Shown here: positions 45,885-58,112 of the stretch, piece by piece | Layout: the number at the start of each line of letters is the position of its first letter | How positions within the stretch are numbered: the stretch's first letter is position 1 | NCBI GenBank assembly: GCA_905221605.1 | Contig: CAJNDS010002112.1 | Location: 271,001-335,000, forward strand | DNA from: Symbiodinium natans | Lineage: Eukaryota > Sar > Dinophyceae > Suessiales > Symbiodiniaceae | Length of the DNA stretch: 64,000 nt | Direction of reading: 5' to 3' | Notes under the pieces: generated by a model | What the model saw: the letters and a program-made list of their open reading frames with translations, nothing else | Database searches by the model: none | What the model was told of the DNA's origin: nothing | Made by a program: the position numbers and the translations under genes

Positions 45885-45910
45885 TGTGCCGTCACCTTGG
45901 TGCGCGCCAT
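45885..45910 (-). CDS. H3 exon 1
   Basis: MARTKVTA plus two bases. The donor is inferred as GA (GAAGCATC). The alternative reading continues QKH. Confidence 0.55.
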
Positions 45911-47069
45911 GCTGGTGAGAAGGCTCTCAATGGCAAAGATGCAGCAGCCCCCCTTGATCTCAATCCTTCGGACACGTGTGACCACTATTGAGTGCAAGGA
46001 CCGTGGTAAGCGGCAGAAACGCTAAGCCTAAACCTCAAACCCTCAGGGAACAATGCTGAGGAGGGTCTGGATGCTGTGACTGGGGTTCAATGCTTGGGCA
46101 TGTGTCATCCAAGGTGGAGACCGCCTAATGCGCTCACAGCGCAAGAAAGCTCAGTTGACGTAGGGGGATAGCAGGGATATTTTACCCTGAACCCAAGTCC
46201 CACCACGCGTTCGGAGCCTGGTAAATGTCCACGATCCTGGCCTCAGGAAGGCGACACCCGTTTCGGGGAGCATAACGAAACTCAAGGGACTCAAGGAGGG
46301 ACCATTGTAAGGGACCTGAGGGGTACTGTAGGGGCTACTTAGGTAGAGGAGCGAAATACGGTGCAGAAAGGGGTATACAAAAGTGAGATAAGATTCAGGG
46401 TCCCTTCTAGGGGTGTCCCCTTATATCCCTTAAGAAACCTCGATTCAGGGACTGGTTGCGCAGGGGCCCAGAGGGGCCCTGCGCGACCTAGGAGGACACA
46501 AAGGGTACCCGTTCCTTTTTGGCTTCTGAGTTACGAGCCTTAACCCTAGACCTTTCTGCAACTGGACTGGACCCTAAAGCCTAAACCCTCTAAAAAATAA
46601 TTGTGGGCCCTAAGCCCCAAACCCTAAACCCTGAACCCTAAACCCCCAAAAGAGGCTTTGGGTTTAGGGTTTAGGGTTTACTGTAGGGTTTAGGAATTAG
46701 GGTTTGGGGTTGAGGGTTAGGGCTTAGGGTTTCAACTTATTTGGCCCCGCCTGAGCTTCCGACTGACAGTTCTGAGCCCGATAGCCGATAGGAAGGACCA
46801 CCATATGGAGAACTGCATACTTAGGGGTTTGGGGTAAGATGCTCGGCCTCAGACTGCTGTCTTCCCGATTGTCGGCTTTCGGGGACTGAGGCGATGGCCA
46901 CATCACACGTGAATTTCCGATCCTCAGCGTTCTTTTGGACCTGGCAGCTCGACATCCTCCCGGAAAACCCTAAACCCCTAAACCCCTAAACCCCTAAATC
47001 CCTAAACCCCTAAACCCCGAGACCCTTATCAGGTTCCCTTTCAAGGGTTCCCCCAAGCCCATCACTTAC

Positions 47070-47190
47070 CCGAAGGTTCATGGGTAGTTGTAAGTAGAGC
47101 TCCGAGTACTTACGGTAGCCTCAGTACGTGAGAACATGCATTAAGATGCATATCCTACTTGTAACTTGTAACTACCCATGAACTTTGTTG
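47070..47190. mobile_element. inverted-repeat element, family B
   Basis: CGAAGGTTCATGGGTAGTTG to AACTACCCATGAACTTTG. Confidence 0.75.
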
Positions 47191-47727
47191 AATACTACCC
47201 AAACACCTCAACCCGAAGAACCGTCATGTTAGGTTGCAACCAGGGCTTTAGAGGTTGCTTAGGGTTTATGAATACTGACCCTCAACCCTGAACCCTGAAC
47301 CCTGAACCCTGAACCCTAAACCCTAAACCCTAAACCCTAAACCCTGAACCCTGAACCCTGAACCCTAAACTCTGAACCCGAAGTCACCATGCCAACGAAA
47401 CGCAACCCCGGCTCCGATGCCGACACGAAACGCGGGTTCTACCAAAAGCCCTCAGGATCATTTAGGGTTCAGGGTTTAAACCCTAAACCCTAAACCCTAA
47501 ACCCTAAACCCTAAACCCTAAACCCTAAACCGTGTAGGGTTCAGGGTTTCGGGTGTAGGGCGTTCTTCTCACGAATTCCCCAGGTGTCTTGGGTCGATTA
47601 GGATGTCTGGCGGTGGGTTGGGAGGGTGCTCTGAAGTAAGATCCCTTCTTGGGAGGCCTTTGTTACAAACGAGCCCGGCTCCAAAAAGGTCACAGGGGGC
47701 CTGAGCTGAACATCGCTTCATGGGTTC

Positions 47728-47812
47728 CCCCTACCACCCCTCTATACTAGCCCCCCTAGGTTCCCCCCCATATTGAAGGAGGGAACCTAGGGGGAGGGCA
47801 GTAGGGAAACCT
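47728..47812. mobile_element. inverted-repeat element, other family
   Basis: CCCCCTAGGTTCCCCCC and its complement GGAGGGAACCTAGGGGG form a near-perfect stem. Confidence 0.75.
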
Positions 47813-48034
47813 GTGAATGTTAGGGCTTAAGGGTTTTAACCCTAAACCCTAGACCCCAAACACTAAACCCTAAACTCTAGACCCGAAACCCTAAACCCTA
47901 AACCCTAAACCAAAAACCCTAAACCCTAAACCCTAAACCCTAAGCCCTGCACTTCCTCAGTCAGAGGCCTCCTCCACATGCTCCGCCCAGTAGGCGAAAT
48001 CGAAGGTTGGCCTTGTTTTGCTTAGACAAGGTTC

Positions 48035-48165
48035 AGGGGGGTTTAGGGGGTTTAGGGAGGGTTTAGGGAGGGTTCAGGGAGGGTTCAGGGAGGGTTCAGG
48101 GAGGGTTCAGGGAGGGTTTAGGGAGGGTTCAGGGAGGGTTTAGGGAGGGGTTAGGGAGGGTTTCG
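48035..48165. repeat. GGGAGGGTTCA variant array
   Basis: 11-bp units GGGAGGGTTCA or GGGAGGGTTTA, about 11 copies. Confidence 0.9.
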
Positions 48166-49028
48166 GTTGCTTAGACAAGGTTCGGGTTTAGGGAGGGTTT
48201 CGGTTGCTTGGACAAGGTTCGGGTTTAGGGAGGGCTTAGGTTGTTTAGGCAACCCCCTCAAACCTAGTACCCACGATGTTCCATGTACGTCCAGTATTCT
48301 GTGGGAAGGAGGGCTAAGGGCCCCGTATGAGCCTGAGATTCTAAACCCTATACCCTAAAGACTAAAGACTAAACCCTACTATGTTCTTTGCACTCCTGGG
48401 ATTCCGAAAAATAGGGAACCCCAGATTGCAGAGCAGTCGTTAGGAGCGCTAAATTTCTTATGGCTTGGGGTCGGGGCCATTTAGGGCTTAGGGTTGGTTT
48501 GGGTTCTCTTCTGGCCTTCGTTTTTGTTTGCTTTTTTAGTTTGGGGGGGGAGGGGTGGGTTCGCTGCGACAAGTTGCGCGTAATCAGAGGAATTCGAAAC
48601 TTGACGTCCTGTGTCCTTGCTTTCTGTAGCTAAAGCATTACGGCCCAAGATGCCCAAGCTCGTTGGCAACATCGGGAGATTCGGAATTCAAATGCTGAGG
48701 AGCTCTAGGTAACATGCGAAGAAATGCGAAGAGATTTCGGCGCCTGTCCCGGGCAGACTTTCTGGCTGCTGCTAGACACCCATCCTCTTCTTATGCAGGT
48801 GCTTGGCAAGAACGCGCGCTACCATCATAGGCATGTGAAAGCCAAGGTTCTTCACGATGTCGCCATCGCCTTCTTTTGAAGCCTGCGCAACAGTGGAATC
48901 GCGTGTCGGGTAGCGGGTCATCTCAAGATTAGAGCCCACGCACTTTTGTACCAATCAAGGCAGGGCTGCATGTTGCCGAGTGCCCAATGCTAAAACACAC
49001 CGCCCCTCCGCCCCCCCTCCCCCCCCCC

Positions 49029-49069
<41 letters not shown>

Positions 49070-49239
49070 CCCCAAAGCATCCTGATCCCAGGTTCGGCCT
49101 TGGCAGCCTTCTTGCCCTGGGTGACACTGGAAAGGTGCTTTCGGGTGGGGGGGGGTGGATTGTTTTTGGTCTCTAAGCCCCAAAAACTCCCAAGCCATGA
49201 GCCCTCAACGCCTAAGCCCTAGAAAAGTCATCTGGCTGG

Positions 49240-49326
49240 TTCTTAGTAGGGAATCAGGTACCCTATATCCTCCCTTAAAGGGAAGATGTAGAGCCCTAAT
49301 TCCCTCATTCCCTACTAAGAACCAGG
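49240..49326. mobile_element. inverted-repeat element, other family
   Basis: GGTTCTTAGTAGGGAAT at the left and ATTCCCTACTAAGAACC at the right, a perfect 17-bp terminal inverted repeat. Confidence 0.82.
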
Positions 49327-49678
49327 GTACCATTGTCCATCCCGCAGCTTTCCCGGTGCCCTGTGGAAAAACTTGAGTCGGCTGGAAGTGAATGGTTTCC
49401 ACTTGAAGGGTCAGGGTAGCTTTTTTCTGCAGGGTCAGAAGTCAGGTAACGTATCTTACAAGGTGCCTCTAACCCTACTTTAAGCTACCCGGGTATCCCC
49501 CTAAACCCCAAACCCTAAATCCTGAGCCCTAAACCCTAAACCCTAGCCTTCAAGCAAAGGCTTCATATTGAGGGTACGGGCGCTTCTCGAGTCTTAAAGT
49601 CGCCCGTGGTTGTCATTGCCTTTGTGCGGAGGGTTTTTGCATTTCCCAAATGTTCCGGATGCACGACAAGGGCAGCTG

Positions 49679-49783
49679 TTGGGATGTTCCCCCGGATGCG
49701 AACAGTCCTTAGTAGGGACTAAAGTACCCCCTATTATATAGTCTCTAGTCAGGACTCTTAGCATAAGGGGTAACATCCCAAGG
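49679..49783. mobile_element. inverted-repeat element, family A
   Basis: GGGATGTTCCCCCGGATGCG to TAGCATAAGGGGTAACATCC. Confidence 0.8.
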
Positions 49784-49860
49784 GAGCTATATAGCATAAA
49801 GACTTGTCAAAGGTCACTCGCAAAATGTTTCGGAAGGCTCTCAAACCCACTGAGCCGTTA

Positions 49861-50001
49861 AGGCTCCCAGGTAGCTTTAAGTAGGGTTACAGCGAAGGGA
49901 ACCCAAATTCTACGGTCTAGGGTTTAGAGTTTAGGGTTTCTAGCCTTAAGCCTTAAGGCGCTTATGACCCCTCCTCATTTTACCACCCATGAACCTACAA
50001 G
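49861..50001. mobile_element. inverted-repeat element, family B with telomeric insert
   Basis: Arms GGCTCCCAGGTAGCTTTAAG and TACCACCCATGAACCTACAA, with GGGTTTAGAGTTTAGGG in the middle. Confidence 0.6.
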
Positions 50002-50161
50002 GAAGGCCCTGCAGTCCGCGATGAAAACCTCCACCCTAACACCCTAAGCCCACAAAACCCCAAACCCTTTTACATCTAGACCCTTTTCAAAACCCTTTTT
50101 GCAACTTACATCTAAACCCTGAACCCTAAACCCTGAACGCTGAACCCCAAAACCCTGAACC

Positions 50162-50200
50162 CTCTCTCTCTCAATCTCTCTCTCTCTCTCTCTGCGCCTC

Positions 50201-50250
<50 letters not shown>
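50162..50250. repeat. CT dinucleotide microsatellite
   Basis: (CT)n with small interruptions; a similar tract at 52500-52538. A (CT)n tract also precedes the splice acceptor at 43595. Confidence 0.93.
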
Positions 50251-51770
50251 AACCCTTCAACCCGAAAGCCCTTCCTTTGCAACGCTGGGGGCCCCTGCTC
50301 TCCTTGCCACGGCAGGCGCTCGCACGTCGGCCCTACGCCTTCGCTGGAGCGCGGATTCAGGGTTTAGGGTTTAGGGTTTTAGGGTTTAGGGTTTAGGGTT
50401 TAGGGTTTAGGGTGTAGGGTGTAGGGTTTAGGGTTTATGGCACTTAAAAACCCCCTGAAAAATATTCCTGACGTGATCCTCTTAAACCTAAGAAGGGGAT
50501 ATATAACATGTCCCAAAAGGAGTGCACAGGGTTGAGAATTCAGGGTCGAGGAAACCATCGGGAATTGAGTTGAAAGTTCCATGGACTGTTCATGGGGATA
50601 GTTCTGCGTAGGTATTTCCGGGCTAGTCTTTGAACCGAGCTTGACCGGAAGGAAGGTATCAATGTAGGTACGTTTTCCCCTAATATAAAATGCCCCCCAC
50701 TCCATCTAATACTGAACCCACCCTACCCCCTAATATCAAATACCCCACCACCCTCCATATACCATAATTTATTAAGTAGGCGTAATATTAGGGGGAGGGG
50801 AGTTGGCAGGTTGGGAGTCGGGGATTGCACCACCTCGGTCAAGCTTTCAAAACGCAGTCGCTGTGGAGTTTCAGGGGCTGAGCTCACACTGCCGACCACC
50901 GGGTTTAGGGTTTTTTTTGCCACCCATCTAGCCACAGCACTGCGGGGCTTATCTGGTCGGACGTCAGAGGAAAAAATCCGTTAAGGGCTTATAGCTCATC
51001 GGGACGCCTAAGGCATTCACAGTAGGACAGGTAAGAAATCATATGCACGATCCCTCTAACCAAGGGCAAGGCTACGCAGGAGAGCCTTTCCAAGTCGACG
51101 GAAGACCGTACCCCAGACAACCACCCAACCCAAACGTAACCCAAAGAACCACAAAGCAGCAGTCCAGATGCAAATGCGCAGGGATTTACAGCATCTTAAC
51201 GTACTTAAAAGACGTCCAGAACCATGACTTTGCAGATTCTTCCTGCACCATGCGTTTCCCAATGCGGCCTCTTTGTTGCAGCGCCTGCTGCCACCACCGT
51301 GGCAGCCGCCGCAAACGCCGACGGCACACCTTGTGGGAACGCAACCCTTCGCCTCCCACTCTTCGCAGCGCCCGCTTAAGAAGATGACGGGGTGCCTGTG
51401 AGGCGGGAGGGGGGGCAACATGTCCCCGTCTAGCAAGGCAGTGCATATAAGGCGGGTATAAGGGGGGCATAAGAGGAGGGCAGAATGGGGGCTATAAGGG
51501 AGGTACCTTGGCTGCACTCAGGAGGGTAGCTATAAATTAAACTTTTAGCTGCCTTAATAAGAAACCCAATAAACCCAAAAAAGGTAAGGATCTAAAGTTA
51601 CAGTAAAGTACCACAAAGGTACAAGGGGAAAACAACAACAGCTCCACACCCCGGCTTCCCATGAGATGCCTGGCTCCGGAGCTGCGCGCATTGCCCGCTC
51701 AGGCCTTGAGGCGAGCCTGGGGTTTAGGGTTTAGGGTTTAGGCTTTAGGATTAGGGTTTAGGGTTTAGGC

Positions 51771-51885
51771 TTAGGGCTTAGGGCTTAGGGCTTAGGGCTT
51801 AGGGCTTAGGGCTTAGGGCTTAGGGCTTAGGGCTTAGGGCTTAGGGCTTAGGGCTTAGGGCTTAGGGCTTAGGGCTTAGGGCTTA
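51771..51885. repeat. (CTTAGGG)n variant array
   Basis: About 16 perfect CTTAGGG units in a row. Elsewhere this variant occurs mostly as single units among TTTAGGG repeats. Confidence 0.95.
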
Positions 51886-52495
51886 TTGCAGTGCAGGTTG
51901 GGCGGGATGGAGTGGATGTTGTGCCCGTGGCAAGATAGCGGTGTCAGGGTGATTCTTCGCCCAAGCTACCTGGGGGCTGTTCGACGCGCTGGTCTCCTGA
52001 TGTCCCCACAGGAGGGTGCCACCCGAGTCTTTGCGCATGTCTACATGTAAAGGTGTATGGCTTCTGAGTAGGTTTCTTCTGAGGTTTTAACCGCATTTCA
52101 CGAGGGCCGGCAACCCAAACCGTTACTTGAGGGTTGGGTTGTTGAGAGATTTCCCTGAACCCCCACGCCCAACAAAATGGCAGCGTTTCAGCAGGCCTTG
52201 TGACAGGCAGCGTGGCCGGCGCCGCACCCAGGACGAACGCCTTGCCAAACCCTACACCCTCTTGTGCAGCCCTATAAACCCTGAACCCTTTTGCCAGCAT
52301 AAACCCTACACCCTACACCCTAGAACTGGGGTTTAGGGTTTAGGGTTTAGACATTTAAGCGTAGGCTTGGGGCCTTTGGCCGCTCGCCAAGAAAGCAAGA
52401 ATCGCACGCGGCTACGGTTTGAGATCAGAAGACGCCAAATCCTGCGTTTTTGGTTTTCGGGTTTAGGGTCCGGGGTTTGCCCGAAACCCCCTAAA

Positions 52496-52541
<46 letters not shown>

Positions 52542-53702
52542 GGCAAAACCCTAAACCCTAAAACCTAAACCCTAAACCCTGAATTGTAGGACTTAGGGTC
52601 GCGAATTTAACTCGACTATACTATTACACTTCCATAAGCCGTGGGAAACCTGCAGCCTCCAGTGCTCCACAGCTTCTTGAGCTGGAAGGTGTAGGGTTTA
52701 GGGTTTAGGGTGTAGGGTTTAGGGTTTAGGGCTTAGGGTGTAGGGTTTAGGGTTTAGGGGTTAGGGGCTGGGATGGGAGGGAAGTCCGTTTCAAGCCGCC
52801 ACCTCGGTGAGAATCGCCATGGCAAGCAACCAAAGCTTCTACAAGGGAGGCTGCCAGGTTTAAGCTCACAAACCCTAAGCCCTAAACCCTAAACCCTAAA
52901 CATGATACTAGATCCTAAACCCTTTTTGACCCAAGACTCAGAGAATACACCCCTAGACCCGAAACATTGCGCAACAATGAGAAGCTCTCTGCATAAAGCT
53001 CAAGTGCACGGGAATTCATACGGCGGGCATAGGGCACCTGAATTCATACGGCGGGCATAGGGCACCTGCGAAGAAAAGAAATGGCTCCCAGCAGAGATGT
53101 GCGATTGAGCAGGCGGCCGCTGTTCTAGGGAATAATGCACCAGACCCAGACGGGCTATTAGGCGCCATAATCCCCATAATCTACCCGATAAAGGGCCATG
53201 TTTAGGAGTTAGAATAGCCAATCCTGGTACCCCAAACTTATACCTCTTAATTAACCTATAAAAGGAGAATATAAGGGAGTCAAATTCTCATACCCCTCAG
53301 TATGTTAAGGGTATGCGGTATGTTGAATATTTCTTTGACATGTCAACAGCACCAAAGACCAAGCGGCACCCGACATTGAGGTCCAGGCAAACACTCCTCA
53401 CGGCAAGCATGAATGGAGACTGCAAGTGTCCCTAAACCCTAAACCCTGAACCCTGAACCCTAAACCCTAAACCCTGAACCCTCATTCTTACAAGAAGCTT
53501 GCTTGACGCACGCTTCGTATGTGTGCCAGAGGCCCATTCCCCAACCTGCCATGAGCCCACCTAGCTCATCGCGTTAGAGGTTAAACTTGCCCACTGCGTT
53601 CTCAGGCTTGGGGTTTAGGGTTTAGGGATTAGGGCTTCTGCAGCACCATCTCCGAAGAGCGAATAGGGCCTTAGGGTTTAGGATTTAGGGTTGATGTGGT
53701 AC

Positions 53703-53824
53703 AGACACTCGAACCCAAGAGTAACGTAGGAATAACAGAGGGGTGCCCTTTTGGGGTTCACAGGGGCATCTAAGGGAACCGAAACCCTAAAAGGGGGAGT
53801 CGGGGCCTTTTCTGGGTCCTAGGA
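53703..53824. mobile_element. inverted-repeat element, family D
   Basis: ACCCAAGAGTAACGTAGGAA to GGGGCCTTTTCTGGGTCCTA. Confidence 0.72.
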
Positions 53825-54608
53825 AAAGATGCCTAACGCCCAAAAAGGGGGAAAGGGGAACTCCGTCGTCCGGCCTCGGGTCTAGCCTTTACCCATACTT
53901 GGGGTCTAGGGTTTAATTAGGGTTTAGGCTCTAGGGTTTAGGGTTGACGGCGTGTGTGTGGCCCTTGACAATGTCTGAAGCCAAGGCGCCAGTGCGGGCT
54001 GCGTGCGGACCTGCTCCTGTGGGCCAACAGCTCGCGGTTTCGGGGTTTAGGGTTTAGGGTTTAGGGTTTGAGGATCTTCCATACCCCCAAAAAGGGCTTC
54101 CTGTTGTGGGCACTCGGGGTTGGATTTTAATCCTCAACCTGCACCCTTTGTCGACCCCAAACCCTAAACCTCAAATTTAAACCCGAAACCCTAACCCTAA
54201 ACCCTCAACCCTCAACCTTCAACCCTCAGACGCTTTGGCGGGTGAGCCGGTTGTTCTAAAAGATCCTTACAAAGGTGATGGACCATGGCATCAGAGTCCC
54301 TTCCAGGGAGGGGGAATGGAACCTCCCTGAGTATGGACATTTTTGTTAGGGTTTGGGGTTAGTAGGGTTTGGGGTTCGGGGTTCGGGGTTTAGGGTTTAG
54401 GGTTCAGGGTTTAGGGGAATAATTACTGCTCCCTCCCCCTGAAGCCCTGAACCCCCCGCACCTGCGAGGCAGAGAGGAGAAGGAACCCCGCAGCGCGCGC
54501 CACCTCCGCAAAGTTGGTCTAAGCGGGTGCCATCCGAGATCCCGAAGCCCAGAACTTCCTAGGATTGTGATTGAAATCCACGGACGGAGGCAGCCCTAAG
54601 CCCTAAAC

Positions 54609-54762
54609 CCTGAAGGTTATGGGTAGTTCTAAGTAGGGTTTATAGGCTTTCGGAAGGTTCACGGGTAGTCCTAGGTAGGGTTAGAAGGGCCCTAAACAAG
54701 GGTTATAATGTAGGCTCTCTTCCGTAGAATTCTACCTTTAAATACCCATGAGCCTTCAAGTA
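54609..54762. mobile_element. inverted-repeat element, family B (compound)
   Basis: Two left arms (GAAGGTTATGGGTAGTTCTA and GGAAGGTTCACGGGTAGTCC) and one right arm (AAATACCCATGAGCCTTCAA). Confidence 0.7.
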
Positions 54763-55362
54763 GAGCCTTGAGCCCTCAGGCCCCAACCACCCCAAAGAAC
54801 GAACGCAAACGCCCTGAACCTTCACACCCTTACACGGGGTGTTCAATGGTTCAAAACATGCTTGTAGTAGTATATATACAGTCAAATGTGTTTCTATTCT
54901 TTTCTTTGGGGGGGGGATGTTAGATGGTATCCGATTTGGGGGAAATACTCCCCCCCATCTTAACCCTTTTTCACAAGGGACTCGACTGCCCCATCTTAAC
55001 CCTAAACCCTAAAACCGTACAACCTTAAAACCCTTTTACATCCAGGCCTCTGAAGTCTGCCGGGTAACCTTAAAACCCTAAAACCCTCAACCCTAAACCC
55101 CAAACCCTAAAACCTGTTCTTCCGGCCAGGACCCGCGCCCGCATCAACAGCGACCTGTCATCTCTTGGAGCCACCCGGGGAGGAGGGGAGCGGGGGGGGG
55201 GGATTTCTGAGCTCTTCTAGCAGGGTTGAGGGTTTAGGGTTTGGGGTTTAGGGTTTAGGGTTTAGGGTTTAGGGTTTGGAGCTTAGGGTCTGCCTAGTGA
55301 AGCGCCTTGCCCTGAAGGCAAGGGGCACCCAACCACCTGATCAGCACCTGTGGCTTCAATCT

Positions 55363-55448
55363 GCTTGAAGGTTCATGGGTTTTCAGCAAGGGGACCTTAA
55401 GTTCGGTGCTTGTAGCCCTACTTCTAGATACCCAGCAACCTTCAAAGT
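55363..55448. mobile_element. inverted-repeat element, family B (short)
   Basis: CTTGAAGGTTCATGGGTTTT to ACCCAGCAACCTTCAAAGTA. Confidence 0.7.
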
Positions 55449-56402
55449 AGGTTGCCCGGTAGAACCACTCTTTGAGGACGGTGTCCGAGGAAGCGACTCT
55501 CACAGAAGTAAGGCTCCCTACCCTCGAAACACGAATACTATTCTATTACCATATGGGGGCTAACGAAAACGGGGGCCCTTAAAATAGACCCCCGCAATAG
55601 TAGGATTCGCTTATAGCAAGGACCCTTATAAGGTACCCCTAATTTCGGCAACCCCCATATGAGACTGTAGTCTTAGCATCCCATCTTTCCAATATGCTCT
55701 ACTGAGGCCCCCCGGTCTCACAGAGAAACAACTGACGGCCGCTTGAACTCTAAGCTTCTAAAAGCCCTGACGAGGCCTAAAGGCCTAAACCCTAAAGGCT
55801 CTTCTGAACCAATTGCCCTGTAAAGACCCTCAATCCACAACCCACAACCCACAACCCTAAACCCTAAACCCGAAACCCTAAACCCTAAACCCCAAACTAA
55901 ACCCCTAAACCATAGACGATAAACCCTTGCTAACTAAAGAACCCCTGAAGCCCCTAAAACCACCCAGGCCCCCGAGCTCCACTCGCAACTGCGTCCCGCC
56001 TTGGCGGAACAGCGTCATGGGTTAAAGTGTGGGGTTTAGGGTTCAGGGTTCAGGGTTCAGGGTTTAGGGTTTAGGGTTTAGGGTTTAGGGTTTAGGGTTT
56101 AGGGTTTAGGGTTTAGGGTTTAGGGTTTAGGATAAGTTATCTTGGGCTTCTGAGGCGCGCAGGACTCGGGATTGAGGGCTTCGCAGGACTTCGACTCCCA
56201 CACTCGGGCGCGCAGGCAAGGCTTCGGACATGGGGTTTAGGGTTTAGGGTTTAGGGTTTAGGGTTTAGGGTTTAGGGTTTAGCGTTTAGGGTTTAGGGTT
56301 TAGGGTTTAGGGCCAAAGTTGACAACCCCGATACGGTTTCAGGCTGGGCGGCCGCGCTGCCACTGGGGCTCTGCAAAACCCGACTTCCTTTAAAGAACAC
56401 AC

Positions 56403-56500
56403 CTTGGGATGTTCCCCCTTCTACTAGCAGCCCTTAATAGGGATTGGAATAGAGGGTACTATAATCCGTAAGACTGGTAGTACCAGGGGGGAACATCCCG
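56403..56500. mobile_element. inverted-repeat element, family A
   Basis: GGGATGTTCCCCCTTCTACT to CCAGGGGGGAACATCCC, whose end is duplicated. Confidence 0.8.
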
Positions 56501-56848
56501 GAACATCCCAAAACACACCCTCCGAGCCGTGCAGAGACGGCCTGCTTTCTGGGCACCCGGCGTGTGAAGCCACTCAGCACATCCATGCCTTGAAGCTGAG
56601 GCTCCGCTCGGCTTTGGGCAGTTCTCTCATAGTTCAGGTACCCCAGATAGGAACCCTAAATGTCAGTTCCGAAACTGGGGTTCCCCTTTAAAAAAAAAAA
56701 AACAACTGTCGCTCAAATCGCACAAAAAATGCCACCCTTCTTTGCCCAGCAACACTTGCTCCACCTGTACCCTTCCTCTGTCTGGTGCAGAGTCCAGGTA
56801 AGGCAAGTGCAAGCCCAAGAAGACACCCTTGCAGACTAGACAACTAGA

Positions 56849-56953
56849 CCCGGGAGTAACCTAGGAATAAAAAGGGTACCCTTTTCGGCTTTAAGGGATT
56901 AGAAGGGAACCCCAACCCTAAAAAAGGAAAAAAGGGCCTACTCCCGGTCCTAG
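56849..56953. mobile_element. inverted-repeat element, family D, at the MFS stop
   Basis: CTAGACCCGGGAGTAACCTA to CCTACTCCCGGTCCTAGA. TTGTCTAG on the minus strand flanks both ends, so the MFS stop codon lies in its duplicated target. Confidence 0.78.
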
Positions 56954-57117
56954 ACAACATGTATCGCCTTCTCAGGGGAGTCTTTCAGCTCGTCGTGCTC
57001 TAGTGCGGACGTCTCCGGCAGCAGGTCGACCATGTACAAGTTGCCCACGGTGAAGCTGGCCATGACGACGAAAAAGGGCAGGAAGCCACCCGTCCAGCCG
57101 ACAATGCATTCATAAAC
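56950..57117 (-). CDS. MFS transporter exon 3
   Basis: VYECIVGWTGGFLPFFVVMA to AIHVV and TAG. Begins GTTTATG, echoing the intron start GTTTCTG. Confidence 0.9.
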   Translation of the reverse strand, partial: VYECIVGWTGGFLPFFVVMASFTVGNLYMVDLLPETSALEHDELKDSPEKAIHVV

Positions 57118-57230
57118 CTATACTCCCCTTAGAACCTTGAGAAAAACACGATTTTCAATACCCTCTTGGGTTTTATACAAACAAAAAAATATTTAAGAAA
57201 AACAAAAAATCTCAAGAGGGATACAGAAAC
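57118..57230 (-). mobile_element. introner-like element, family F (MFS intron 2)
   Basis: 113-bp intron, GT-AG. Arms TGTATCCCTCTTGAGA and GGGGAGTATAG region, centre with CTCTTGGGTTTT. The same family lies at 24560-24678 in SerRS. Confidence 0.8.
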
Positions 57231-57990
57231 CATCGGAGCCACCATAGCTGCACATCGGCCACATGCCAGACAAAGCCCCGAACCCATGGTGCGTGCCTCA
57301 GATGGGTAGAGCTCTACAGACATCTGGTAGGCTATGATGAAGGCAATGTTCGGTGTAGACTTGACACCATAGTACCCGATGTAAAGCATTGCCTTCAGAG
57401 GTTTGGACTGCTGGTCATGGACGCCAATGATGAAACACAGCAAGAAGCAGGACAAAGCGATGAGGTAGACCTTGAGACCAGTCCGCCTGGGAGCATACAT
57501 GCCCAGCAACCATCCTACCGCCGTCCCAGGCAGCTCCCACAACGCTCCAACAAGCAGCTGGGAGGCAGCGTGACCATGCATCAGCGTGGGAAGCACTTGT
57601 GGAAAAGCAAACAGGCTGCCAAAGTAGATCATGTTCACAGTAAAGCATGTCCCCATCAAGACGAGTGTCGGAACGAAAAGGGACTTATGAAAAACCACCG
57701 CCATTTGTCGGCGCATCTGGCTCAGGAGGGATGCATCGGGTTGTCTCACCCGCGGGTGTTTAAAACTCAAACTGCTTGGCATCGTCTGGTTCTGCCGGGC
57801 CATGGTCTCTACGACCATCCTCGCTTCCTTGACGCGGCCCTTCTGCGCCAAGAAGATGGGCGACTCATTGAGGAAGGCCATGCTCAGGGCTGTGAGGCAG
57901 AGGGAGGGCAGCGCCCCCAGCCGCAGGAGCACGCGCCAGTCCAGCGCCTGCATCGTCACGTCGTCCGTCATGATCACAAAGGAGACATAC
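57231..57990 (-). CDS. MFS transporter exon 2
   Basis: From YVSFVIMTDDVTMQALDWRV to AAMVAPM; helices 6-11. Acceptor ACAAAG, GT donor (GTTTCTG). Confidence 0.93.
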
Positions 57991-58112
57991 CTTTGTGGGC
58001 CACATGAACCCTAAAAATGGGGCCATACAGCCTATACTACTAGAATTCCTATTAAGGTATATGAGTCTATGAGCCATAAACCCTTTTGGGGTTCATTTCG
58101 TCCCCCAGGTAC
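57991..58112 (-). mobile_element. introner-like element (MFS intron 1)
   Basis: 122-bp intron, GT-AG, with imperfect inverted arms TGAACCCCAAAAGGG and the complement of CCATTTTTAGGGTTCA. Intron start GTACC resembles exon start GTATG. Confidence 0.75.

Larger units (their letters stand above)
45077..45910 (-). other. Histone H3 gene (locus, 4 exons)
   Basis: Core nucleosomal histone H3, predicted 141 aa. Exons about 45885-45910 (MARTKVTA), 45595-45696 ([10 protein letters not shown]...MKKIH), 45361-45478 ([20 protein letters not shown]...) and 45077-45256 ([10 protein letters not shown]...[20 protein letters not shown]). The fold domain is well conserved; the tail differs from typical H3 and has an extra GRNVTT before RYRPG. 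Introns are GA-AG, GC-AG and GA-AG by my reading. The third intron is exactly one family E element. Exon 1 and 2 boundaries are the least certain. Dinoflagellates keep core histone genes although their bulk DNA is not in nucleosomes. Confidence 0.9.
45911..56848. other. 11-kb region without a recognised gene
   Basis: Dense telomeric repeats and elements A, B and D. Exon-like islands: 47949-48002 minus (PTFDFAYWAEHVEEASD, stop), 48600-48712 plus (KALRPKMPKLVGNIGRFGIQ, donor GTAACA), 48780-48950 minus (GDIVKNLGFHMPMMVARVLA), 54462-54520 minus (FAEVARAAGFLLLSASQ, donor GTGCGG). None could be assigned to a family. Confidence 0.5.

Noticed and set aside
51043-51517. Overlapping 114-153 aa frames on both strands
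   Set aside because: No recognised motif or splice support; overlapping open frames on both strands suggest GC-rich chance openness.
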